A stretch of 64,000 nt of DNA from a virus. Position numbers and translations under genes: made by a program. The stretch covers positions 1-64,000 of IMG/VR virus record IMGVR_UViG_3300025892_000012; one strand, given 5' to 3'. Positions 27,301 to 35,232 of the stretch are shown here, in pieces (the stretch's first letter is position 1; each line of letters opens with the position of its first letter). The notes under the pieces are model-generated. The model was not told the DNA's origin, did not search any database, and saw only the letters and a list, made by a program, of their open reading frames with translations.

Positions 27301-28505
27301 ATACTCTTGAATTGGGTGCTGCAGAGAGTAATTTAAATTTATCAAGAGATAATTCTGATTTTAATTTGAAAATATTTAATGATGATACAAAATTAACATT
27401 AGAAAATAATAAAGGCATTGATGCGTATGGAACTATAGATACACCTACACAACTTGAATTAGATTTAGATTCAACAGGTAATTCTTATATGATGTTTAGT
27501 GGTTATAGATTTACTTTTAAACATGAAACACATCCTCTATTCAATGCTTATCATGATTATGTTGATTTTATTTCTCCTGTGAATTTTTATAATGATGTTT
27601 TGATAGAAGGTGCATTGACTGCAAATAGTGGTATTACATTCCCAACATCAAATCCTAATAATAAAATTGAATTCAATCTAACTGATTTAGAAGGTGAAGA
27701 CGATGATGATAGAACAAGCATTACAAACTATATTAAATGGACATGTAATACAGATGCGGCGCAAATTTATTTTGCCTCTACGGATGATACAAGTACAAAG
27801 TTTTGGGGAGATTCGCAAGAAACTGTAGATACATCAAGACTTATATTTCAATCGGAAGACAATGAAAATGAAGGTTTTGAATTTAAACATGTGTCTTCAA
27901 CGGGTAATGGTGTAAAAGAAATACTTTTATTAGACCGTCAACATGCTTATGTAAATGTACCAATATTACAAACTCATGAAGGTAGACTTATTGAGTACCA
28001 ATCAAATAATAACAAATGGTTACTAGCTGAAGAAAATACAGATACAGGTCTTTATTTTAATGTAGATTCTACAGCATTATCATTTACTAATAATTTGAGC
28101 GAATATACAAATGCTGAAAATATAAACAATCAATATGTCTTTGTAAAAGAAGGTACACCTAAAGCTAGTATAGATTTAGATACTGGCTCAATCAGAACTG
28201 CGGGAGACCTTGTAGCTGACAATGATGTAATAGGTTTTGTTACTTCAGATAAAAATTATAAAGAAAATATTATGAATATGACAAATGCTTTAGATAAAAT
28301 AGATTTGATTCGTGGCGTAGAATTTGATTGGAAAGAAAATCCAAGTGGATACAACGGTCATGATGTTGGAGTGATCGCACAAGAGATAGAAGAAGTAATA
28401 CCAGAAGCAGTAAGAGTAGGCGCAAATGGTCAAAAACAAGTTAATTATGATAGAATTATACCATTATTAATTGAATGTATTAAAGAATTAAAATCAAAAC
28501 TATAA
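24330..28505 (+). CDS. Tail fibre with C-terminal S74 self-cleaving chaperone
   Basis: A 1391-aa fibre starting at TTG behind a perfect Shine-Dalgarno sequence. The N-terminal part is beta-solenoid-like with repeated short units (GNLTVLGEKTQLEVTELVV, then EDKNIVVNKN, around residue 210-240), a segment widely shared among phage fibres. The last 86 residues form a peptidase-S74-type intramolecular chaperone: SDKNYKENI with Ser1306 and Lys1311 in the S-x4-K dyad spacing, then GVEFDWKENPSGYNGHDVGV and IAQEIEEVIPEAV. In this family the chaperone trimerises the fibre and cuts itself off. It is likely a side or tail fibre attached to the preceding large protein. Confidence 0.9.
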   Translation: MQVLNVKPQSTDVGASKPPQRREVILQDHHQTWLANFNEIRDEVNQATSYSIPRTLVYRNEYGSFGANTIAANQLIFGNSDPTADPEDSPIIMNADGLTLGPSTTLNVKGPAKFSNTVHLDANSEFNLDGPLNSNSVANFRDVTNFYAFTHFHPSSVLFVDTTSIFNDSVSINAPLGVEGPVTIVGDINQTGNNTIDGSVDIEDDLIIRGNLTVLGEKTQLEVTELVVEDKNIVVNKNDVYTPLDAGLFIQKGTIENAGYFKVHSSDDSLLQLKAPTGFDITIDIPSQDVKFRLESDFAADQELLTTSNVAFRSLVLDKTFSRHNLVPSYTQNHDAIAAGKGWISTPWVYTNAVESSDNLIDANTTGLFMGTTTHTMRNEISFLSNGNTKFHIDYFGNIGMGTLNPLSDLHLASINPEITITTEDYKSNATLSFTDFAERVDDSGMYLAFDANTGSGILELTTQDYQTKFDISVGGYNKTPEVTISNDKVSFFTDVDVLGNGYVDKELIVDSTLYVRSNKVGVNVVTPAYAFDVSGSIRGNSDLILDGLEPFIKVGTVTSLEPNGRSGLVVQEESPVVQLSTTEDEYRHGSILYFNDSYHDSNWVIGTSLNGNKLDFGKSFSKSANTPEYGLDEYHGQTLLRFTEEDRSEFYLEADNSNAALILNTRTNGIHLYLGEENNVLGPTIPRPTTTYTSNDFSSVIQWHGSEVTVGELTYFPNGNDDGEFGSFRFSRTDGQVNQDVPSAKVGANQFYANDKIAVSQTTPTAELHITKDYSEALIETEDAQTFIKMFVNDSTETVNMRGENSSGAATSYFAFNASNPASLDFTSGDHSLTGSSDHSTQIITLSLSETRNPSNFKLQTESNKNFIDITRTSSNLNYSLDVIDQDNVITDSKSSTTLEMKSELNEALKSIQYNYYSSTNNLIKSFYLDDINQTISELNASNNLDYSTILDEPNKKLTYHSNVYTVFNKHTLTDVDIEYRSQIANDKHYTLELGAAESNLNLSRDNSDFNLKIFNDDTKLTLENNKGIDAYGTIDTPTQLELDLDSTGNSYMMFSGYRFTFKHETHPLFNAYHDYVDFISPVNFYNDVLIEGALTANSGITFPTSNPNNKIEFNLTDLEGEDDDDRTSITNYIKWTCNTDAAQIYFASTDDTSTKFWGDSQETVDTSRLIFQSEDNENEGFEFKHVSSTGNGVKEILLLDRQHAYVNVPILQTHEGRLIEYQSNNNKWLLAEENTDTGLYFNVDSTALSFTNNLSEYTNAENINNQYVFVKEGTPKASIDLDTGSIRTAGDLVADNDVIGFVTSDKNYKENIMNMTNALDKIDLIRGVEFDWKENPSGYNGHDVGVIAQEIEEVIPEAVRVGANGQKQVNYDRIIPLLIECIKELKSKL

Positions 28506-28518
28506 GGAAAGTTTTAAG

Positions 28519-29994
28519 ATGCCATCAGCCATCGGCGGTCAATACGGTTTTACATTAGCTACAGATAATACGATTACGGATGTTAATGGTTTTTGGAGAT
28601 TAGCTAGTGGCATTGACACATACACATTCACTTTTTCTGCAGGCGGAACAAAGCGAGGTTCTGAGGGAGATGCTTCGTTACGGGCTGGAGGTAGTTGGCA
28701 ATGTCTGGCATATAATAATAGTGGGTTTTTTCGAGTTGCTGGTAATTTTTCCACCGCATGGCCGTCTCAAGGTAGAGGGTCAGAAACAGTTACTATAACA
28801 TTTCCTGGGTCAAATCCACCCGGAAGCCGTAATTATTTTAAGATTTATGCAAGTCTGACTGATTCACATAACAGTGGAACGTCGGTCATTTCTGGAAAAA
28901 TTCAATATCCTCCTGATAATCTTCCGCCTATTGTTACTATTATTCCAGTATCTATTATTGTTACAAATTCATCTGGTAGTAAATTTACAGCAAGTGATCC
29001 AGCAATAATTAGTGTTTCTGCTGTTGATGACAGTACTTATAATAGTGGTTTAAAATCAATTAATATTGATGGTACAGATTATAATACTTCACCGCAAAAT
29101 ATTCAATATAGTGGAGAAGTATTACATACTGTTACTGCTAGAGCGAAAGACAACAATGATAATGTATCTGCAGATTCCACATATGATTTTTCAATTGATA
29201 CCACACCACCTTCAGTAAGCATAGGTGTAGATGCTACAACCGGAACATTATATACATCAGGCACTAATCCTTATTATAATACAGACACAATAGTTGTAAA
29301 AATAGATACATCAGATTCGGGTTCGGGTCTTGATGATGGCATATTGAATATAAATGGAACAGATACAGCATTTTCTACCATACCTACCCAAACTAGCTAT
29401 CTAGCTACACTTACTCCTACTGAAGGTATAGTTGAAGGTCAAAATGTTGTAAAGTATACATCTAAAGATGTTGTTGGAAATGAAGCAAGTGATGAAGTTT
29501 CTTTTTATGTAGACACAACAGAACCGACCTGTTTTATAGTTATTTCCACTCAAGATAGTATACGTGAAAATAATAGTATTTTATATACAAAAGAATCAAA
29601 TGTAAATGTTAACTTGCATTTTGGAGACGGTGGAACAGATCCAAGTGGAACATCTAAAGGACTTGTAAAAATAAATAATAGTACAACACCAACAGTTGCT
29701 GATTTTTCAAGTGGAATAGATTTATCATCCGAAACATCTCCGAAAAACGATTACAATATTACAGGTCTTGTTGCTGGTCAATTAAATGAATTAACTTTTT
29801 TTGTCAAAGATAAAACTGATAATATTTCATCAGGAGACACAGTATCAGTTTTTGTAGACCAAACTCTCCCAACTGGTAGTATATTAATATCTACTCAACA
29901 ACTAAAATCAACTGTGAGTTCATTAGATCATGCAAACACTGTTGATTTAAAAGTAAAATTAGAACATGCAGATACAGATTCTGGATTATTTTAA
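28519..29994 (+). CDS. Ig-repeat fibre protein, C-terminally truncated
   Basis: A 491-aa protein. Residues 1-125 form a unique beta-rich domain; the rest is three Ig-like repeats marked by DTTPPSVSI, DTTEPTCFI and DQTLPTGSI, as in bacterial surface Big/Ig-like adhesins. The last repeat stops halfway, at DTDSGLF. The missing second half (AFGASVSP ... NTIYYYLMDVAQNISS) can be recognised within the next gene at about 31409, so this gene appears to be the 5' part of a once longer gene. AAGGAAAG precedes the ATG. Function: probable host-surface adhesin. Confidence 0.75.
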   Translation: MPSAIGGQYGFTLATDNTITDVNGFWRLASGIDTYTFTFSAGGTKRGSEGDASLRAGGSWQCLAYNNSGFFRVAGNFSTAWPSQGRGSETVTITFPGSNPPGSRNYFKIYASLTDSHNSGTSVISGKIQYPPDNLPPIVTIIPVSIIVTNSSGSKFTASDPAIISVSAVDDSTYNSGLKSINIDGTDYNTSPQNIQYSGEVLHTVTARAKDNNDNVSADSTYDFSIDTTPPSVSIGVDATTGTLYTSGTNPYYNTDTIVVKIDTSDSGSGLDDGILNINGTDTAFSTIPTQTSYLATLTPTEGIVEGQNVVKYTSKDVVGNEASDEVSFYVDTTEPTCFIVISTQDSIRENNSILYTKESNVNVNLHFGDGGTDPSGTSKGLVKINNSTTPTVADFSSGIDLSSETSPKNDYNITGLVAGQLNELTFFVKDKTDNISSGDTVSVFVDQTLPTGSILISTQQLKSTVSSLDHANTVDLKVKLEHADTDSGLF

Positions 29995-30007
29995 AGGTTT
30001 AAAATAA

Positions 30008-33000
30008 ATGGCAGTAGTTAACCCATCTTGGCTAGGTAGTGGAACTGTAACATACAATTATACAGGCCATTTACTAGTATATGCTCAGGCAGTAAATCAA
30101 AGTAATCCAAGTCAAGTTGGTGGCATAACCATACATTCCATAGGTGCTGAAGGTAATGCTGGAGGCAATGATATTAATAAAACACTTCAAGAATATACAG
30201 GAATTACCTTTAGTTTTAGTGGAGATGCCACAACACTGTATTATGGGGATGGTACAACAATTTGGGAAAAATATTCAGGCCAAGTGAATTCGTCATGGTC
30301 TACTATTACATGGTTATCTGGTTCAACAAGTCGCTTAGATCCAATATTTGATGAAGTTGTGAGTGATGGTTGGGAAGTAGATAGAACTAAACAAATTGCA
30401 CAAATGACTAGTATTCCAGGAGCAAGTGGTTTTTCATATGGAAGTGAGGAATGGAATCATAAATTAGCAGGTGAATCTACATTTAGTCGCAGCAATTTAA
30501 AAAACATATCAGATATTAGTGAATTTGCTGGTGCAGAATTTGACTTTAAGAATATGGATATTATTACAATTTTAGTAGAGAATGCATTAGACTTCGGTAT
30601 TTCATTTCAGGCTTCAGGTGATTTGGCAACTTTATATTGGATTTCGCCTTTTATTAAAATTGAAAAACCAAGTTTACCATCTCCACCTCCAGAACCTGAG
30701 CCAGAACCTGAGCCAGAACCTGAGTCAAGTCCTGCACCTGCACCTAATCCTGAACCTGTTTCTGCAACAGGTTGCTGGGACTGGATTGCGCCGTATGACT
30801 ATCCGATTCAATTTCTAAATTTCAAAAAGAATTATCCAGTTGGTGATGTACCCCCCGGTGTTATGTCTAACAATTTAGAATTTTTTGCTACTGATTTAGC
30901 AGGTGCTCAAAGCATAGTAAAAATAATAAATGATTTTAGACCATATGCATTATCTAATGTTTACACTGATGTTTGGAACATAAAAGATAATGCAGGATAT
31001 GCTCTACTACCTACAAGTGGATATTCCAATGGAGATCACTTACTTGTTGTGAATTTATCGGAAGCCAAAAATGGAAAATATCAAGTTGTATTTGATGATT
31101 TGGGTGTAACTGTAGGTGTAATATTTAAATCTGGAATAGAAACTGAGAATGTAACATTAAATGATACAGCTTTGTATAGTATGACGTTTAGTTTGGCAAC
31201 TTATACTTGCGGTGGAGAAAGTAGTGCACCGGAATCTAATCCCCCATCTTCATCAGAAAGCACACCAATTAGTCGCACAACAGTTACACCACCAACACAA
31301 CCGGCTACACCAACACAGACTTCATTAACTGGTGGTTCTATATTACTATTACATTCAGACACTAACCCACCAACTCAGCCAGCTACACCAACACCTGCAG
31401 ATTTTTTTGCATTCGGAGCGTCTGTATCTCCAGCGACATCATCATCTACAGACCCATATAGTTTTAACAGTGATTTTATTAGTGGAACTTCTCTGACGAA
31501 TAATTCTATTAATACAATTTATTATTATTTAATGGATGTTGCGCAAAATATTTCAAGTCTTGGTTCAGTAACTTATTATAAAGATATGGATAAACCTACT
31601 AACATAGTAGTAAATCCAACTATAAATTCACCATATACAGCGGAATGGTTAGGTGTAAATAAACTATTTTCATTCACTGGCTCAGTAAATGTTTGTGATA
31701 ATCCAACTCCTGCTAATGGTGTAGGTGGAGGAACAGGTGCGAGTCCTGCAGGTTCAGGTATTATAATTGAACATTTTGAATATAGTAATGCGAGTACACC
31801 AAGCTCAGGTACTTCATTTCAAAATAATATAAATGCAACACAATGTGTTGTCTTTGATTTAGGTTCAAGGCCGGATACGTATGTTAATATTGCAGCACAA
31901 GCAAATGGAACTGATTACTATCTACACTACAATACTAAAGACAAAGCATTAAATACTTCTGATTTTATAAAATTTGATTTTAAAATAGACAATGATGATC
32001 CTTATATTTTAAGATTTAATAATTCTGGAGGATGTACACGTATAGCTCAAGATTACTTATATGTAGTTCAAGAAGTAACAGATAATACATCTGGAGTTGT
32101 TTATTATAATCAAGGTTCATCTAAAACAGGTTCTAATAAAATTACACTTACAACTAATTATGTGAGTCCCAACCATTTAGATATATTTCAACAAGTTCAA
32201 ATCGGTTCAACTCCAGGGGCAGTAAATGTTTTCATAGAAAGTTATGACCAAGCCGAAAATCATGTAGATAATATATTCACTGTAGAGAGAACAAGTCAAA
32301 CAATAAATTGGATCACTCTTACAGGCGCTAGGTCTTCTATCTCACCTTTTGTGGTAGAAGGTACTTATAAAGCAGAAATTACTCCAACAAGTCCTGAACT
32401 TATCAATGGGTTTTTCCCAACAGCAAACTTATATTATTCACCAATGGGTACAGATTATGATACTTCAGTAGGTTCTCAAGCTATTTCTGAACAGGACTTC
32501 AGAATGTTAGTTAAAGATACAAATACAAAAGATGCTATTATGTATCTAAGAACCGATGGACATCCACATGCGTGTGCTACTAAAGCATTTACATTTACAT
32601 CAATTGATTATTCTACACTAAGCGCAACGCCACCAACTTTATCCATTGTAGAAGAAAATCAATTAACATGTACGAATAAATCAGATAATTACTACAGACT
32701 AATTGCAACTGCAGGAAATGTTACTGCAGATGGAACGACTACAGTGAATGGTGATTTAATTATAGGCTATAAAATAACAGAATCATCTACTTCTCCTGGT
32801 ATACAACCAACTTTTAATGATGTAACAGGTAAATTTGAGGATGTTACTAATGTAGGATGGACTGTTTTTGTAAGTGGAGTAAATTCTTTTGATGTAAACA
32901 AAGAGTTTTCATTTGCGGCAAATTCTTTTGGAACCAAAACTCTTTACTTACATATAGCTACTATGGCATATAGTGGTTTATATGCTTCTGTAAGTACAGG

Positions 33001-35170
33001 GTTAACATTTTCTGCATCAACACAGATAGAATATGTAAATGATTTTCAAGGACCAACATTATCAAATGTTCAAGTAACAGATTCTAATGCTGTAACAGAA
33101 AACGCAACATTAACTTCTGGTATAGCGCCTGAGCAAACATTTACTAAACCAACTGAAGTAACGGCAGATACTATAACTATTTCTGGAACATTAACAGATA
33201 ATTTAACTTCTGTAGGATGTACATGTGTTAAAAGATGGGTAGTAGGAAATTTTGGAAATCCACCCCCATATACACTAACAAAGCCTGGTGTTTGGAATAT
33301 TGTTTCCGGTACACAACAGTCTATTAACTTTACACAAGTAGTAACTTTAAATAGACCAAATTCAACAAAATCAATTTATGTCTGGGCTGTAGATTGTGTT
33401 GGTAATTTGTCTAAAAATAAAATAAGAATTACATTAAATAATCCCGCTTACGCAATACCTGATTGTGGTCAAGAAGCTGGTAATGTATTTAAGTTTGAAG
33501 GTAAAGCAGGTGATGAACACAGACTAAGAAAAACTATTTCTGCTATGTATGGAGATGGTGTATTTCATGTAGGATTTATTTCAAATAAAACAAGTAAAAT
33601 TAGATTAAATCGTGTTCATAAATTAAGTGAATATAGAGGATTAAAAATTATAAACAAAGGTAATAATGATGCACATGAAAATCTACCAATACCAAACGAA
33701 CCTTTAAAATTTTCTGATTTTTTTCCTCACAAAATACCAAGAATAGATGACTTAACTATTGTTCCATTTATACCTCCTGTTAGTCAGCCTGCAGTAACAA
33801 ATGTTCCCCAATATGTTGGTGATACAAGGGATATCGCACTCACGTTAGATATTGACACTGGCAATAATATTGTTGACCATAAATTACCAATGAATGATAA
33901 TCTTGTGGATGACAGTGCAAAATTCTTCGTAGATTTTATAGAAGAAGGTTCGGGTTTAGTGAAACCCAGAACATTCTCTTATAATCCAGTAACAGGTCAT
34001 ATTAATAATTTTGTTTTTGATAAACCTGGAGTATATTTTATAATAGGATTTTCTTCTTTTTGTCAATCAGTTAGTGCAACATATAGAATATATAAGAAAG
34101 GCGCACCTTTACCACCAATACAAGGTCCACCTATTGATGTACCTGTACCAATAGGTAATCCAGGCGGAACAACACCAGTAACCATACCATTTTTTATAGA
34201 CCAAGTTTCGCTTGCTGTAGATGCGGCTTTTGTTATAGACCGTTCGGGTAGTTATGTACCCGGATTTTCAAATGCTATGTATAGTACATTATCAGAATCA
34301 TTAGATGCTCTTGATTCATTTGCTAAAAACACTACTACAAATTCAACAGATTCAAGATATTCAGTAGTTTGGTTTTGGAATCCAACATCTAGAGGAGGTA
34401 TAGAAACTGCTCAAAATTGGACTTCTGATAGAAGTAAAATAGATGCCGCTGTTGCTAAATATAAAGATAGTGGGTCTGGTGGTTGGGAACCCAAAATAGA
34501 AGCTATTGCGAGAGTAGCAGGTGAAGACTTAGTAGGTCCTTGGAGAGAAACCGCACTTAAATTAGTATTGTTATATTCGGATGAACCTGACGGCGCTCCA
34601 ACAAATACTTCAGCAGGTTCTTCTGATAGTAAATATACTTCAGCAAATTCACCAGATTATTTTATTAATAAATTTGTTGATAATAAAGTTGCATTACTTA
34701 TTTTTGATGCTGGTTTGAATTATTCAGATCGTTCAGACCCAATAGGTCCTGGATCTACTATTAATCAAGATAATTTACTGAAGGCTATATCAGATACTAG
34801 CGAAAATGGAAGTGTTGTACAAACTTTGGGTTTAAGTGCCAGTTCAGCAGATATTGTTAATGCAATAAACAAAGCGTTTGATAAATATAAAGAAGGATTA
34901 AGTTTTGATATAGAACCGGATTTATCTACACCTGCAATATTTAAATCAAAATCTGCAAATTCAGCGCATCCTGCTGGTACACCTGTACCCATTCCATATA
35001 ATAAATTAATTGATGATGGGTCACGTAAAAAAGCATTATTTGATGTTTTATTAGATAATGATGAAGTCTATAGTTTAGGTACTCAATATATCATAACATT
35101 TGTAACTATATATAACTCTTCTGACATACCGATTGCTAGAAAAATGATAAGAATTAGAGTTGTGCCTTGA
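30008..35170 (+). CDS. Large Ig-repeat protein with C-terminal VWA/MIDAS domain
   Basis: A 1720-aa probable virion adhesin. Order of parts: a unique N-terminal domain (1-215); a Pro-Glu linker (about 220-245, P-E repeats); a second unique domain containing GCWDW; a Thr/Pro linker with a duplicated PPTQPATPT; Ig-like repeats; and from about residue 1400 a von Willebrand factor A domain. The last begins AFVIDRSGSYVPGF, with the metal-site motif D1411-x-S1413-x-S1415, followed by YSVVWFWNP and LKLVLLYSDEPDG. VWA domains bind protein or glycan ligands through the metal ion. The role in attachment is inferred. Shine-Dalgarno TAAAGG overlaps the upstream stop. Confidence 0.82.
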   Translation: MAVVNPSWLGSGTVTYNYTGHLLVYAQAVNQSNPSQVGGITIHSIGAEGNAGGNDINKTLQEYTGITFSFSGDATTLYYGDGTTIWEKYSGQVNSSWSTITWLSGSTSRLDPIFDEVVSDGWEVDRTKQIAQMTSIPGASGFSYGSEEWNHKLAGESTFSRSNLKNISDISEFAGAEFDFKNMDIITILVENALDFGISFQASGDLATLYWISPFIKIEKPSLPSPPPEPEPEPEPEPESSPAPAPNPEPVSATGCWDWIAPYDYPIQFLNFKKNYPVGDVPPGVMSNNLEFFATDLAGAQSIVKIINDFRPYALSNVYTDVWNIKDNAGYALLPTSGYSNGDHLLVVNLSEAKNGKYQVVFDDLGVTVGVIFKSGIETENVTLNDTALYSMTFSLATYTCGGESSAPESNPPSSSESTPISRTTVTPPTQPATPTQTSLTGGSILLLHSDTNPPTQPATPTPADFFAFGASVSPATSSSTDPYSFNSDFISGTSLTNNSINTIYYYLMDVAQNISSLGSVTYYKDMDKPTNIVVNPTINSPYTAEWLGVNKLFSFTGSVNVCDNPTPANGVGGGTGASPAGSGIIIEHFEYSNASTPSSGTSFQNNINATQCVVFDLGSRPDTYVNIAAQANGTDYYLHYNTKDKALNTSDFIKFDFKIDNDDPYILRFNNSGGCTRIAQDYLYVVQEVTDNTSGVVYYNQGSSKTGSNKITLTTNYVSPNHLDIFQQVQIGSTPGAVNVFIESYDQAENHVDNIFTVERTSQTINWITLTGARSSISPFVVEGTYKAEITPTSPELINGFFPTANLYYSPMGTDYDTSVGSQAISEQDFRMLVKDTNTKDAIMYLRTDGHPHACATKAFTFTSIDYSTLSATPPTLSIVEENQLTCTNKSDNYYRLIATAGNVTADGTTTVNGDLIIGYKITESSTSPGIQPTFNDVTGKFEDVTNVGWTVFVSGVNSFDVNKEFSFAANSFGTKTLYLHIATMAYSGLYASVSTGLTFSASTQIEYVNDFQGPTLSNVQVTDSNAVTENATLTSGIAPEQTFTKPTEVTADTITISGTLTDNLTSVGCTCVKRWVVGNFGNPPPYTLTKPGVWNIVSGTQQSINFTQVVTLNRPNSTKSIYVWAVDCVGNLSKNKIRITLNNPAYAIPDCGQEAGNVFKFEGKAGDEHRLRKTISAMYGDGVFHVGFISNKTSKIRLNRVHKLSEYRGLKIINKGNNDAHENLPIPNEPLKFSDFFPHKIPRIDDLTIVPFIPPVSQPAVTNVPQYVGDTRDIALTLDIDTGNNIVDHKLPMNDNLVDDSAKFFVDFIEEGSGLVKPRTFSYNPVTGHINNFVFDKPGVYFIIGFSSFCQSVSATYRIYKKGAPLPPIQGPPIDVPVPIGNPGGTTPVTIPFFIDQVSLAVDAAFVIDRSGSYVPGFSNAMYSTLSESLDALDSFAKNTTTNSTDSRYSVVWFWNPTSRGGIETAQNWTSDRSKIDAAVAKYKDSGSGGWEPKIEAIARVAGEDLVGPWRETALKLVLLYSDEPDGAPTNTSAGSSDSKYTSANSPDYFINKFVDNKVALLIFDAGLNYSDRSDPIGPGSTINQDNLLKAISDTSENGSVVQTLGLSASSADIVNAINKAFDKYKEGLSFDIEPDLSTPAIFKSKSANSAHPAGTPVPIPYNKLIDDGSRKKALFDVLLDNDEVYSLGTQYIITFVTIYNSSDIPIARKMIRIRVVP
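30689..30724 (+). repeat. Pro-Glu coding repeat, 12 bp x 3
   Basis: CCAGAACCTGAG occurs three times in exact tandem and encodes a P-E-P-E linker between two domains of the VWA protein. Such linkers are stiff and extended and prone to copy-number change. Confidence 0.9.
31289..31393 (+). repeat. Duplicated PPTQPATPT linker
   Basis: Two copies (31289-31315 and 31367-31393) of a 27-bp segment encoding PPTQPATPT, 78 bp apart. The copy in between encodes GGSILLLHS, similar to the start of the last Ig repeat of the upstream gene. This lies at the presumed right boundary of an insertion that split an Ig domain. Confidence 0.75.
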
Positions 35171-35177
35171 GTAGTAA

Positions 35178-35185
35178 TCTAAATA
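35178..35185 (+). promoter_or_regulatory. Possible late promoter before the giant Ig-repeat gene
   Basis: TCTAAATA matches the late octamer at 7 of 8 positions in the 62-nt gap, 48 nt before the ATG. The distance is like that of the better promoters, but the AT-rich context makes this tentative. Confidence 0.35.
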
Positions 35186-35232
35186 AAAAAAATACTTATT
35201 TAAAATTAAAAAAACACCACTGAAATAAAAAT

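Noticed and set aside
30618-30818. Short plus-strand frame with Leu/Gln/Asn repeats
   Set aside because: It is an out-of-frame reading of the Pro-Glu repeat in the VWA protein gene.
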